Positions 1 through 6,921 of a stretch of 25,179 bases of DNA are shown in pieces (within the stretch, counting starts at the first letter, position 1; each line of letters begins with the position of its first letter). Location of the stretch: positions 1-25,179 of the forward strand of contig JAZLEZ010000054.1 in NCBI GenBank assembly GCA_045615505.1. Direction: 5' to 3'. Below the pieces are notes generated by a model that was given only the letters and a program-made list of their open reading frames with translations, was not told the origin of the DNA and made no database searches. This DNA is from JAZLEZ01 sp045615505. Lineage in GTDB: Bacteria; Spirochaetota; Spirochaetia; Sphaerochaetales; Sphaerochaetaceae. The translations under genes and the position numbers were made by a program.

Positions 1-33
1 CTTTATGCTTAATCAACCTATAGGGATTACAAG

Positions 34-93
34 GGAACTGGGGCAGACTCCTTAAGAAGCTCTGAGCTTAGAAAGAAAATAGCCCTCAGTTCC
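34..93 (+). other. Strong stem-loop upstream of trxB, possible structured RNA
   Basis: Bases 34-44 (GGAACTGGGGC) pair with bases 82-93 (GCCCTCAGTTCC) in an 11-bp stem with a single bulged T at 86. A smaller hairpin (AAGCT/AGCTT, 57-69) sits inside. There is no T-run after either side, so it is not an obvious intrinsic terminator. It could be the trxB leader or the 3' part of a small RNA that starts outside the window. I could not match it to a known RNA family. Confidence 0.4.
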
Positions 94-148
94 ATCAATT
101 ATAAACTAATGTCCTTATTTTAAGGATTAAATTACTAGGAGAATGAAA

Positions 149-1087
149 ATGTCTGAAAACAGAACATTCGATGTACTAGTCATTGGGGGAGGTCCTGCAG
201 GACTTGCCTGCGGTCAGTACAGCGCGCGTGCCGGTAGAAAAACAGCAGTAATCGAAGAAATGGCATGCGGTGGTCAGACTATGATTATAGACGAAATAGA
301 AAACTATCCGGGACTGGGAAAAATTGCCGGTTATGAAATCGGTATGAAATTTCAGGAACAGGCAGAATCTTTTGGTTGTGAAATAATTTACACTTCAGTT
401 TCTTCAATAGCCAAAGATGGAGATATTTTTACAGTTTCCACTTTTAGTGAAGTAATTTATTCTAAAGCTGTAGTCATTGCAACCGGTGCAAAACACAGGA
501 CTTTGGGAGTTCCCGGAGAAGAACAGCTCATAGGACACGGTGTAAGCTATTGTGCAACATGCGACGGTCCCTTTTTCAAAAACAGGAAGATACTTGTCTG
601 CGGCGGCGGTGACAGTGCCGTTCAGGAAGCCGTTTATCTGACAAAACTCACAGACAAGCTTACAATCTGTCATAGAAGAGACCGCTTCAGAGCTCAAACG
701 GCAGTTGTAAATAAACTCAAAAGCGATGCAAATGTCACCTATAAGATGAATCATAATGTCATCAGCATTAACGGAAAGGACAACAAAGTAAGTTCTGTAA
801 CATTTTTGGACAAAACTTCAAACAAAGAATATACGGAAGATTTCGATGCAGTATTCGTGTTTGTAGGAAACGAACCGCAGACAGCTTTTGTTCCTGATTG
901 CGAAAAAACGGAATCAGGCTTTATAAAAACCGATAAGTATATGATGACAAGCATCCGCGGTATGTTTGCAATCGGAGATGTAAGAGATACACCGTTCAGG
1001 CAAGTTATAACTGCAGCCTCTGACGGAGCAGTCGCCGCTCATTATGCTTCTGAGTACATTGATGAACTTGAAGGAAATGTGTACTGA
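149..1087 (+). CDS. trxB: Thioredoxin reductase
   Basis: FAD- and NADPH-dependent thioredoxin-disulfide reductase of the cytosol, which regenerates reduced thioredoxin. An N-terminal FAD-binding GGGPAG lies near residues 13-18 and the redox-active pair CATC at residues 135-138. The NADPH-binding GGGDSA is near 152-157, followed by HRRDRFRA, and the C-terminal FAD motif contains AIGDVRD. Length is 312 residues, normal for the low-molecular-weight bacterial type. An in-frame ATG lies six bases upstream at 143, but AGGAG at 137-141 is only one base from that codon and seven bases from the ATG at 149, so 149 is the better start. It is followed after about 107 bases by glgA and may be a separate unit. 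No thioredoxin gene is next to it. Confidence 0.96.
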   Translation: MSENRTFDVLVIGGGPAGLACGQYSARAGRKTAVIEEMACGGQTMIIDEIENYPGLGKIAGYEIGMKFQEQAESFGCEIIYTSVSSIAKDGDIFTVSTFSEVIYSKAVVIATGAKHRTLGVPGEEQLIGHGVSYCATCDGPFFKNRKILVCGGGDSAVQEAVYLTKLTDKLTICHRRDRFRAQTAVVNKLKSDANVTYKMNHNVISINGKDNKVSSVTFLDKTSNKEYTEDFDAVFVFVGNEPQTAFVPDCEKTESGFIKTDKYMMTSIRGMFAIGDVRDTPFRQVITAASDGAVAAHYASEYIDELEGNVY

Positions 1088-1194
1088 TTTTCTCTTCGCA
1101 AATTCAAATCCAATCTTCACAAATATCAGTTTTGCAAGTACCTCTCTATTATTTTATTTGCCTTAGCTCTGTTCCGGATTTACAATATAGACTT

Positions 1195-2622
1195 GTGAAT
1201 ATATTAATGATTACAAGCGAGGCCGTACCGTTTTCAAAATCCGGAGGCCTTGCAGATGTTGCCGGATCTCTGCCTCCAGCTCTTATTGAGAAGGGCTATG
1301 ACACAAGAATTGTTGTCCCTGCTTATAATACAAAAATTGCCGATGCCGGCAATTTTGAGTGTGAATTTGATGTTCCCATGCTCTCGAACTGCGAGCATAT
1401 TGTAATTACAAGCAAAACAGTCGGTAAAACAATCTACTACTTTGTTTGTCACCCTTGGTACTGTGAACGCATAGGAATATACGGAGATACAAGTTTTGCC
1501 CCATATGAAGATAATCTTGAAAGATTTTCCCTGTTTGACAAAGCTGCACTTTATATGTGCATAAATCTCAACTGGAAACCTGATGTAATACACTGCCATG
1601 ATTGGACAAGCGGACTCATTCCCGTATTTATCAAAGACCTCAACAGCATCTTTTTCATGAACACCAAAACGGTTTTTACAATTCACAATCTGGCATATCA
1701 AGGAATTTTTTCAAGAATGGGATTTCTGTTAACAGATACAAAACCCAGTGAATATTCATTCTCTAACGGTCAGCTGAATATGATGCAGAGCGGAATTGCA
1801 ACAAGTGACTTTATTACCACCGTCAGTCCCACTTATGCACGCGAAATACAGACAACTGAACAGGGATGCAGACTGGACCCCATACTCGTAAAAAGGTCCT
1901 TATATCTTAAAGGAATAGTAAACGGAATAGACATAAATGAATGGAATCCGGAAACAGACAATCTTATTCCGGAACATTTTTCTGTCAATGATTTATCGGG
2001 AAAAGCAAAACTGAAAAAGCTTGTTCAACAGCAGTTTAATCTTCCAATTGCACCGGATGTACCTCTTTTTGCAATGATAAGCAGATTGGCTTCCCAGAAA
2101 GGATTCGATGCCCTTTTGCTCTGTCTTGAAAGAATGTTGAAAGATATGAAACTGCAGTTTGTAATAATAGGAACGGGAGATACCTCAATAGAAAAGCAGT
2201 TGCTTGACATAGCTTCCAGAAACAGCAATCTCTCTGTAAACATCCTTTTTTCAAATAAGGCTGCCCATCTAGTAGAAGCCGGAAGCGACTTCTTCCTGAT
2301 GCCCAGCAGATATGAACCGTGCGGACTGAATCAGCTCTACTCTCTCCGTTACGGCACAATCCCAATAGCAAGACAGACCGGAGGTTTGGCAGATACAATT
2401 TCCGACATAGATGACAATCCTTACGAAGGAACAGGACTTCTGTTCGGAAATCTGAGCCCGGAAACAATCTACAGTCATGTTCAGAAAGCAACTGAGATTT
2501 ACAAACGCAGAGATTTCAGAGAAATAATCAAACGAGCTATGAGTCAGGATTTTTCCTGGAGTGCATCAGCGGACGAATACATTAAAGTTTACAAACAGAT
2601 TACCAATACGGAGAAGGAGTAA
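1195..2622 (+). CDS. glgA: Glycogen synthase (ADP-glucose type)
   Basis: GT5-family glucosyltransferase that adds glucose from ADP-glucose to the growing alpha-1,4-glucan. The GTG at 1195 gives VNILMITSEAVPFSKSGGLADVAG. This places the ADP-glucose-binding lysine of KSGGL at residue 15, as in E. coli GlgA, and gives 475 residues, the family's usual length. The frame stays open upstream to a TTG at 1132, but those 21 residues do not look like this family. The C-terminal GT-B domain carries RYEPCGLNQLYSLRYGTIPI with the conserved glutamate. No clear Shine-Dalgarno sequence precedes the GTG, which makes the exact start less certain than the identity. glgC follows after five bases, so the two are co-transcribed and supply consecutive steps. 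No branching enzyme gene is in the window. Confidence 0.95.
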   Translation: MNILMITSEAVPFSKSGGLADVAGSLPPALIEKGYDTRIVVPAYNTKIADAGNFECEFDVPMLSNCEHIVITSKTVGKTIYYFVCHPWYCERIGIYGDTSFAPYEDNLERFSLFDKAALYMCINLNWKPDVIHCHDWTSGLIPVFIKDLNSIFFMNTKTVFTIHNLAYQGIFSRMGFLLTDTKPSEYSFSNGQLNMMQSGIATSDFITTVSPTYAREIQTTEQGCRLDPILVKRSLYLKGIVNGIDINEWNPETDNLIPEHFSVNDLSGKAKLKKLVQQQFNLPIAPDVPLFAMISRLASQKGFDALLLCLERMLKDMKLQFVIIGTGDTSIEKQLLDIASRNSNLSVNILFSNKAAHLVEAGSDFFLMPSRYEPCGLNQLYSLRYGTIPIARQTGGLADTISDIDDNPYEGTGLLFGNLSPETIYSHVQKATEIYKRRDFREIIKRAMSQDFSWSASADEYIKVYKQITNTEKE

Positions 2623-2627
2623 AAAAA

Positions 2628-3920
2628 ATGAAAAAAGACAGAGTACTTGCAATCATTCTGGGAGGAGGAAAAGGAACAAGGCTTTATCCTCTGACAAAAG
2701 ATCGTTCAAAACCCGCGGTTCCTCTTGCAGGAAAGTACAGATTGGTTGATATTCCCATATCAAACTGTATCAACAGCGGATTCAAAAAAATCTATCTTCT
2801 GACTCAGTTCAACTCGGCTTCACTTCACAACCATATTGCAAACACATATAACTTTGACCAGTTCAGCAAAGGATTTGTTGAAATTCTATCTGCAGAACAG
2901 ACCTATTCGAGCGATTCATGGTATCAGGGAACTGCTGACGCCGTACGAAAAAACATCAATCACTTCCATGACCAGAGTGCAGACTACTACATTATTCTAT
3001 CCGGTGACCAGCTTTACAGGATGGACTTTACAAAAATGCTTCAGCGTCACATTGACACCGGAGCTGACCTTACAATCGCAGCAAAACCCATATCCAGAAA
3101 AGAAGCCACTGGATTGGGAATTATGGGAACAGACAACAACGGAATGATTACAAAGTTCTATGAGAAACCGGCACCGGAACTTGATATTTCGGAATTCAAG
3201 GTAAATAAAGAATACCTGGAGTCCGCATTGAATGTAAAAGCAGACGAATCAAACGAATACCTTGCATCAATGGGTATCTACATCTTCTCTGCAAAAGTAA
3301 TGGAAGATGCACTAAAGGGCAATGAGACGGACTTCGGAAAGGAAATTATTCCGGGATTGCTGAAGACAAACCGTCTGGCAAGTTTCCTTTTCAACGATTT
3401 CTGGGAAGACATCGGAACTATTAAAGCATTCTATGATACTAACATTGACTTGGCAAGCGCACTGCCGAGATTCAACTTCTACGATGAAGAAATGCCTATT
3501 TATACTCACAGAAGATATCTGCCTGCATCCAAAATCAACTTCTGTAATATTTCCAGTTCACTTACTTCAGAAGGCTCAATCATAACAAATGCTTATATCG
3601 TCAACTCAATCATTGGTGTACGGACAATCATTGAAAGCGGTGCATCTCTTGACGGAGTTTATGTTATGGGTGCTACAAGATACGAAACAGAAGAAGAAAA
3701 AGAAGAAAACAGACGCAAGGGAAAACCGAATATCGGAATCGGCAAAGGTACTATAATAAAGAGAGCACTCATCGATATGAATGCTAGAATCGGAGAAGGA
3801 TGCAGAATCGGTATAGATGATATCAAACGGGAAGACTGTGATACCGAAAACTACTCAATCCACGACGGCATAATCATCATCAACAAGTTTGCCAAAATTC
3901 CGAACGGAACAATCCTGTAA
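2628..3920 (+). CDS. glgC: Glucose-1-phosphate adenylyltransferase
   Basis: Makes ADP-glucose from glucose-1-phosphate and ATP, the committed step of bacterial glycogen synthesis. The nucleotide-binding start ILGGGKGTRLYPLT is at about residues 10-23, followed by the KPAVPLAGKYRLVDIPISN signature, the LSGDQLYRMD metal/sugar region and WEDIGTI. The C-terminal third has the hexapeptide-like turns of the left-handed beta-helix. Length is 430 residues, typical. AGGAG at 2615-2619 lies eight bases before the ATG and overlaps the end of glgA, which suggests translational coupling. The stop codon directly abuts the stop codon of the convergent membrane-protein gene. Confidence 0.97.
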   Translation: MKKDRVLAIILGGGKGTRLYPLTKDRSKPAVPLAGKYRLVDIPISNCINSGFKKIYLLTQFNSASLHNHIANTYNFDQFSKGFVEILSAEQTYSSDSWYQGTADAVRKNINHFHDQSADYYIILSGDQLYRMDFTKMLQRHIDTGADLTIAAKPISRKEATGLGIMGTDNNGMITKFYEKPAPELDISEFKVNKEYLESALNVKADESNEYLASMGIYIFSAKVMEDALKGNETDFGKEIIPGLLKTNRLASFLFNDFWEDIGTIKAFYDTNIDLASALPRFNFYDEEMPIYTHRRYLPASKINFCNISSSLTSEGSIITNAYIVNSIIGVRTIIESGASLDGVYVMGATRYETEEEKEENRRKGKPNIGIGKGTIIKRALIDMNARIGEGCRIGIDDIKREDCDTENYSIHDGIIIINKFAKIPNGTIL

Positions 3921-4304
3921 TCAAAGCAGAATAAGCTGCGGAAACAACAGATGAATCAGAGCGACACCTAAGGTGAAATATCCGAGGGTGTCGTTCTTTT
4001 TATCCAGATTAATTCTGAAATCCTTTCTTGTGAACTTTACAGTGAAAAAAAACAGATTGATGAAAACCGTTACGGCAACCAGAAAGTCTCCGAGAAAAAA
4101 AGGACCCGGCTCCATGGGCATGATAAAATTGAAAAGCATCAGTATCAAACCCGAAAAAAGAGTTACCAACCTGCTCTTTTTGTTTTCATAGACACTTTTT
4201 CTCAGATTGCTCAATACATAGAATTCTGCTCCCCATGTGTCTGAAAGAATCAGACAGGCAGAGAAAACGAGATATACTTCCGTAAGCAGATAAATCTGAA
4301 CCAT
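3921..4304 (-). CDS. Uncharacterised four-helix membrane protein
   Basis: I do not recognise this 127-residue protein. It has four hydrophobic stretches, at about residues 2-20, 44-62, 68-90 and 105-126, with short charged loops (for example RKSVYENKKSR and KFTRKDFRINLDKKN) between them, so it should be an integral inner-membrane protein. No catalytic motif is visible. The ATG at 4304 has no Shine-Dalgarno sequence. Instead a consensus-like promoter (TTGGAA, 17 bases, TATAAT) ends six bases before it, which predicts a leaderless transcript. It is divergent from the thiamine uptake operon, and its promoter overlaps that of the operon, so a link to thiamine is possible but unproven. The 3' end abuts glgC tail-to-tail. 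Confidence 0.75.
   Translation of the reverse strand: MVQIYLLTEVYLVFSACLILSDTWGAEFYVLSNLRKSVYENKKSRLVTLFSGLILMLFNFIMPMEPGPFFLGDFLVAVTVFINLFFFTVKFTRKDFRINLDKKNDTLGYFTLGVALIHLLFPQLILL
3962..4003 (+). terminator. Possible terminator of the glgAC unit
   Basis: CGACACC (3962-3968) and GGTGTCG (3987-3993) form a 7-bp stem with an 18-base loop, followed by a T-rich TTCTTTTTAT. It is oriented to stop + strand transcripts from glgC but lies inside the convergent coding sequence. The large loop makes this uncertain. An inner CACC/GGTG hairpin at 3965-3975 is an alternative fold. Confidence 0.35.
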
Positions 4305-4310
4305 AATCCG

Positions 4311-4339
4311 ATTATACAGTCATTGATTTATCTTTCCAA
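4311..4339 (-). promoter_or_regulatory. Promoter of the membrane-protein gene
   Basis: On the minus strand TTGGAA (4339-4334) and a perfect TATAAT (4316-4311) are separated by 17 bases. The expected start of transcription is at or within a base of 4304, the A of the ATG. Confidence 0.6.
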
Positions 4340-4351
4340 TAGAGGTAGCAT
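4323..4351 (+). promoter_or_regulatory. Probable promoter of the thiamine operon
   Basis: TTGATT (4323-4328) and TAGCAT (4346-4351) have 17-base spacing and would start transcription near 4358, just before the TPP aptamer. It is a modest match that overlaps the divergent minus-strand promoter. Confidence 0.4.
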
Positions 4352-4356
4352 TGAAA

Positions 4357-4424
4357 TATCCGGGGGTGCCTTAAAAGGCTGAGATCAAACCCCAGAACCT
4401 GATCCGGGTAATTCCGGCGGAGGA
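4357..4424 (+). promoter_or_regulatory. TPP riboswitch (THI element)
   Basis: The conserved aptamer blocks appear in order: GGGGTGCC (4363-4370), GGCTGAGA (4377-4384), CCCC pairing back to the GGGG, GAACCTGATC (4395-4404), GGGTAATTCCGG and GCGGAGGAA. The P3 arm is short (GCC/GGC). The GGAGG Shine-Dalgarno sequence at 4419-4423 is part of the conserved 3' strand, where its AGG pairs with CCT at 4398-4400, and the ATG follows five bases later. Bound thiamine pyrophosphate should therefore hide the ribosome binding site directly and shut off thiB-thiP translation. The aptamer is seen in the sequence; the mechanism is inferred. Confidence 0.95.
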
Positions 4425-4428
4425 AGAG

Positions 4429-5367
4429 ATGTCAAGAAAAATCAGATTATTATTGTTGCTCTTTTTACTTTCAGTAGGATTCATTTCATGCAGAAAACAG
4501 GAGGAGAATGTTCTCACTGTTTATGCTTACAGTTCTTTTGCAGATTCATGGGGCCCGGGAAATGATATTATTCGCGGATTTGAAGAAAAAACCCAAATAA
4601 AAGTCAATCTTGTAAGTTGCGGAGGTGCTGTTGAAATGTACAGCAGACTGCTGATGGAAAAAGAAGACACCCCGGCAGATGTTGTTCTAGGATTATCGGA
4701 TAATATGGATATCGATACAAACCTTTTTGAAATCATTCAGCCGTTTGATTATGCCTACTATTGCTTTCTATACAATGAAAAGGAAACAGATACTGTTCCC
4801 GAATCATTTTCGGATCTAACAAAACCAGAATACAAGGACAAATTCATTTTGATTGATCCCAGAACTTCATCTGTAGGACTTGGCTTATTGAAATGGACCG
4901 TGCTTGCAATGGGAGAAGAAGATGCAATGTCATGGTGGAAAACAGCAATAAAAAATGCGCTGACAATCTGTGACTCATGGTCGTCCGCCTATGGGTTGTT
5001 TACTGAAAACGAGGCACCCGTTGTGCTCAGTTATACAACAAGTCCCGCATACCACATACTTAACGAAGGAAACTATTCAATCAAAGCATCTGAATTTGCA
5101 GAAGGCCATATAAAGACAACAGAATATGCAGGTATTCTGAAAACATCGGATAGAAAAGACGATGCAAAACTGTTTTGCGACTACATACTGAACGAAGGGC
5201 AGGAAAAAATTGCTGTTTCAAACACTATGTTTCCTGTAAATACTGATACAGATATTCCGAAAGCTCTGTCAGAATGTCTCATACCTGAAAAAATCCTGAA
5301 CAGTGAACAGTTTACCGGAAGTCAGGAAGAACTCTTGGACAGGTGGATAAAAAATCTGGTGGATTGA
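4429..5367 (+). CDS. thiB: Thiamine ABC transporter substrate-binding lipoprotein
   Basis: Periplasmic thiamine (or thiamine phosphate)-binding component of an ABC importer. An N-terminal signal with charged MSRK, a leucine-rich core and a lipobox ending at Cys21 (GFISC) predicts a lipoprotein. The mature part begins with LTVYAYSSFADSWGPGNDI and continues as a type II periplasmic binding fold, with ADVVLGLSDNMD and a domain boundary near FILIDPRTSSVGLGLL, as in the ThiB/TbpA family. Length is 312 residues, close to that of E. coli ThiB. The TPP riboswitch immediately upstream and the following ThiP-like permease support thiamine as substrate. Direct binding is inferred. Confidence 0.9.
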   Translation: MSRKIRLLLLLFLLSVGFISCRKQEENVLTVYAYSSFADSWGPGNDIIRGFEEKTQIKVNLVSCGGAVEMYSRLLMEKEDTPADVVLGLSDNMDIDTNLFEIIQPFDYAYYCFLYNEKETDTVPESFSDLTKPEYKDKFILIDPRTSSVGLGLLKWTVLAMGEEDAMSWWKTAIKNALTICDSWSSAYGLFTENEAPVVLSYTTSPAYHILNEGNYSIKASEFAEGHIKTTEYAGILKTSDRKDDAKLFCDYILNEGQEKIAVSNTMFPVNTDTDIPKALSECLIPEKILNSEQFTGSQEELLDRWIKNLVD

Positions 5368-5368
5368 G

Positions 5369-6916
5369 ATGCTGAAAGGAAAATTCAACAGATACTATTA
5401 CCTTGTTTCCTGCATTCTCTTTGCTTTATTGTTCTTTTGTCCCGTAGTACTTACCCTGTTCCAGGCAGATTTCCAAAGTATAGGGGAAATACTGAGCATT
5501 CCATATTACAGACACATAATAAAGTTTTCCTTGTATCAGTCATTTATTTCTGCATTATGCTCCTTAGGTATAGGACTTCCGGGTGCATGGATTATGAATA
5601 ATGTCGATTTCAGATTTAAAAAGACGGTAAAATCAATCTATGCTGTTCCGTTCATTCTGCCCTCTATCCTTGTAGTTCTCGGTTTTGTGATTTTTTACGG
5701 GAACAGCGGATTCCTGAGCAAAATCATAGGAAGAAAGCTTAACCTGATGTACAGTTTCAAAGCCGTAATAATGGCACATGTATTTTACAATTTTCCTGTT
5801 GTGATAACCATGATAAGCGATTCAATGTCAAAACTTGACAGAAGAATAGAAGGAAGCGCCCAGAACTGCGGAGCATCTGATTTAAGAATTTTTCTTTCCA
5901 TTACCCTTCCCCGACTTTTGAACAGTATAATGTCCTCATTTCTGATGGTATTCCTGCTCTGTTTAACAAGTTTTGCAATAATACTGATTCTTGGAGGAGG
6001 ACCGGAAATGACGACAATGGAAGTGGAAATATACAGATTGGCACGAATAAACATGGATATTCCCAAGGCTGCTGCATTGTCTATGATTTCGATAATGATT
6101 GTCTCATTCATTTTATTTTTACAGAATACACTCGGAAACAAAAGTACAGTTCAGGAAGAAATCTCTTTTGAAACAAGAAAAAGAATAATCTGCAGACCTG
6201 TACGGGTTGTTTCTTCAGTATATGTGACTTTATCGGTTCTTTTCATAATCTGCCCGGTAATTTCAGTCATCATAAGGTCCTTTATAGCCAGTTCAAGCAG
6301 AGCAGGAGCATCATTTTTTTCACTTAAAGCATATAGTACACTTGATTTGGAATGTCTTAAACAAACCCTTTTTATTGCATTGCTGTCAGCCCTTACATCG
6401 GTTTTTATGTCTTTGGGAATACTAAGGCATAAAAACAGTTTGCTCACAATGCTTCCTTTTGCAGTTAGCTCAGCAATTATAGGGCTTGCATACCTGAGGG
6501 TTTCAAGATATCTCAGCTTCTTTTCGGGCAAGATTCTGATTGTTTTATCCCATGCTGTTATTTTCATGCCTTTTGCACTGAAGGAAATCAGAAATGTATA
6601 TGAAAAAATACCTATTCATTACGAAGAAATCGCCTGTATTACCGGATGCTCACAGTTCAGATACTTTACTCAAGTAGAACTCCCGATTCTGAAAAACAGT
6701 ATTATTTCGTCTTTTCTTTTCTGCTTCTGCCTCAGCTGCGGGGAACTCAATGCCTCAATGATTCTTGGGAATTCCCGTGTAATGACAATACCTATCCAGA
6801 TAAGGCATATGATATCCTCATACAATTATCAGGGAGCCTGTGCGTGGGGTACAATACTGACATTGTTGAGTTTTTTGTTCTTCAGACTCGGAGAATGTTT
6901 AAAAGACAGAAACTGA
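5369..6916 (+). CDS. thiP: Thiamine ABC transporter permease
   Basis: A double-length permease of 515 residues with about twelve hydrophobic segments, the layout of ThiP, in which both membrane domains are fused. Two ATPase-docking EAA-like loops are visible: EGSAQNCGASDLRIFLSITLP in the first half and EEIACITGCSQFRYFTQVELP in the second. The ATG lies one base after the thiB stop, so translation is probably coupled. The usual next gene, the ThiQ ATPase, is absent: a convergent uvrB ends five bases downstream. The transporter must use an ATPase encoded elsewhere, or be non-functional. Regulation is by the riboswitch ahead of thiB. Confidence 0.9.
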   Translation: MLKGKFNRYYYLVSCILFALLFFCPVVLTLFQADFQSIGEILSIPYYRHIIKFSLYQSFISALCSLGIGLPGAWIMNNVDFRFKKTVKSIYAVPFILPSILVVLGFVIFYGNSGFLSKIIGRKLNLMYSFKAVIMAHVFYNFPVVITMISDSMSKLDRRIEGSAQNCGASDLRIFLSITLPRLLNSIMSSFLMVFLLCLTSFAIILILGGGPEMTTMEVEIYRLARINMDIPKAAALSMISIMIVSFILFLQNTLGNKSTVQEEISFETRKRIICRPVRVVSSVYVTLSVLFIICPVISVIIRSFIASSSRAGASFFSLKAYSTLDLECLKQTLFIALLSALTSVFMSLGILRHKNSLLTMLPFAVSSAIIGLAYLRVSRYLSFFSGKILIVLSHAVIFMPFALKEIRNVYEKIPIHYEEIACITGCSQFRYFTQVELPILKNSIISSFLFCFCLSCGELNASMILGNSRVMTIPIQIRHMISSYNYQGACAWGTILTLLSFLFFRLGECLKDRN

Positions 6917-6921
6917 ATTCA

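Noticed and set aside
34..94. tRNA-like acceptor stem (GGAACTG/CAGTTCC plus A)
   Set aside because: The enclosed sequence is only about 47 bases and lacks D, anticodon and T arms, so it is not a tRNA, and nothing typical of tmRNA is present.
1132..1194. N-terminal extension of GlgA from a TTG codon
   Set aside because: Residues do not resemble the family; the GTG at 1195 puts the KSGGL lysine at the conserved position 15.
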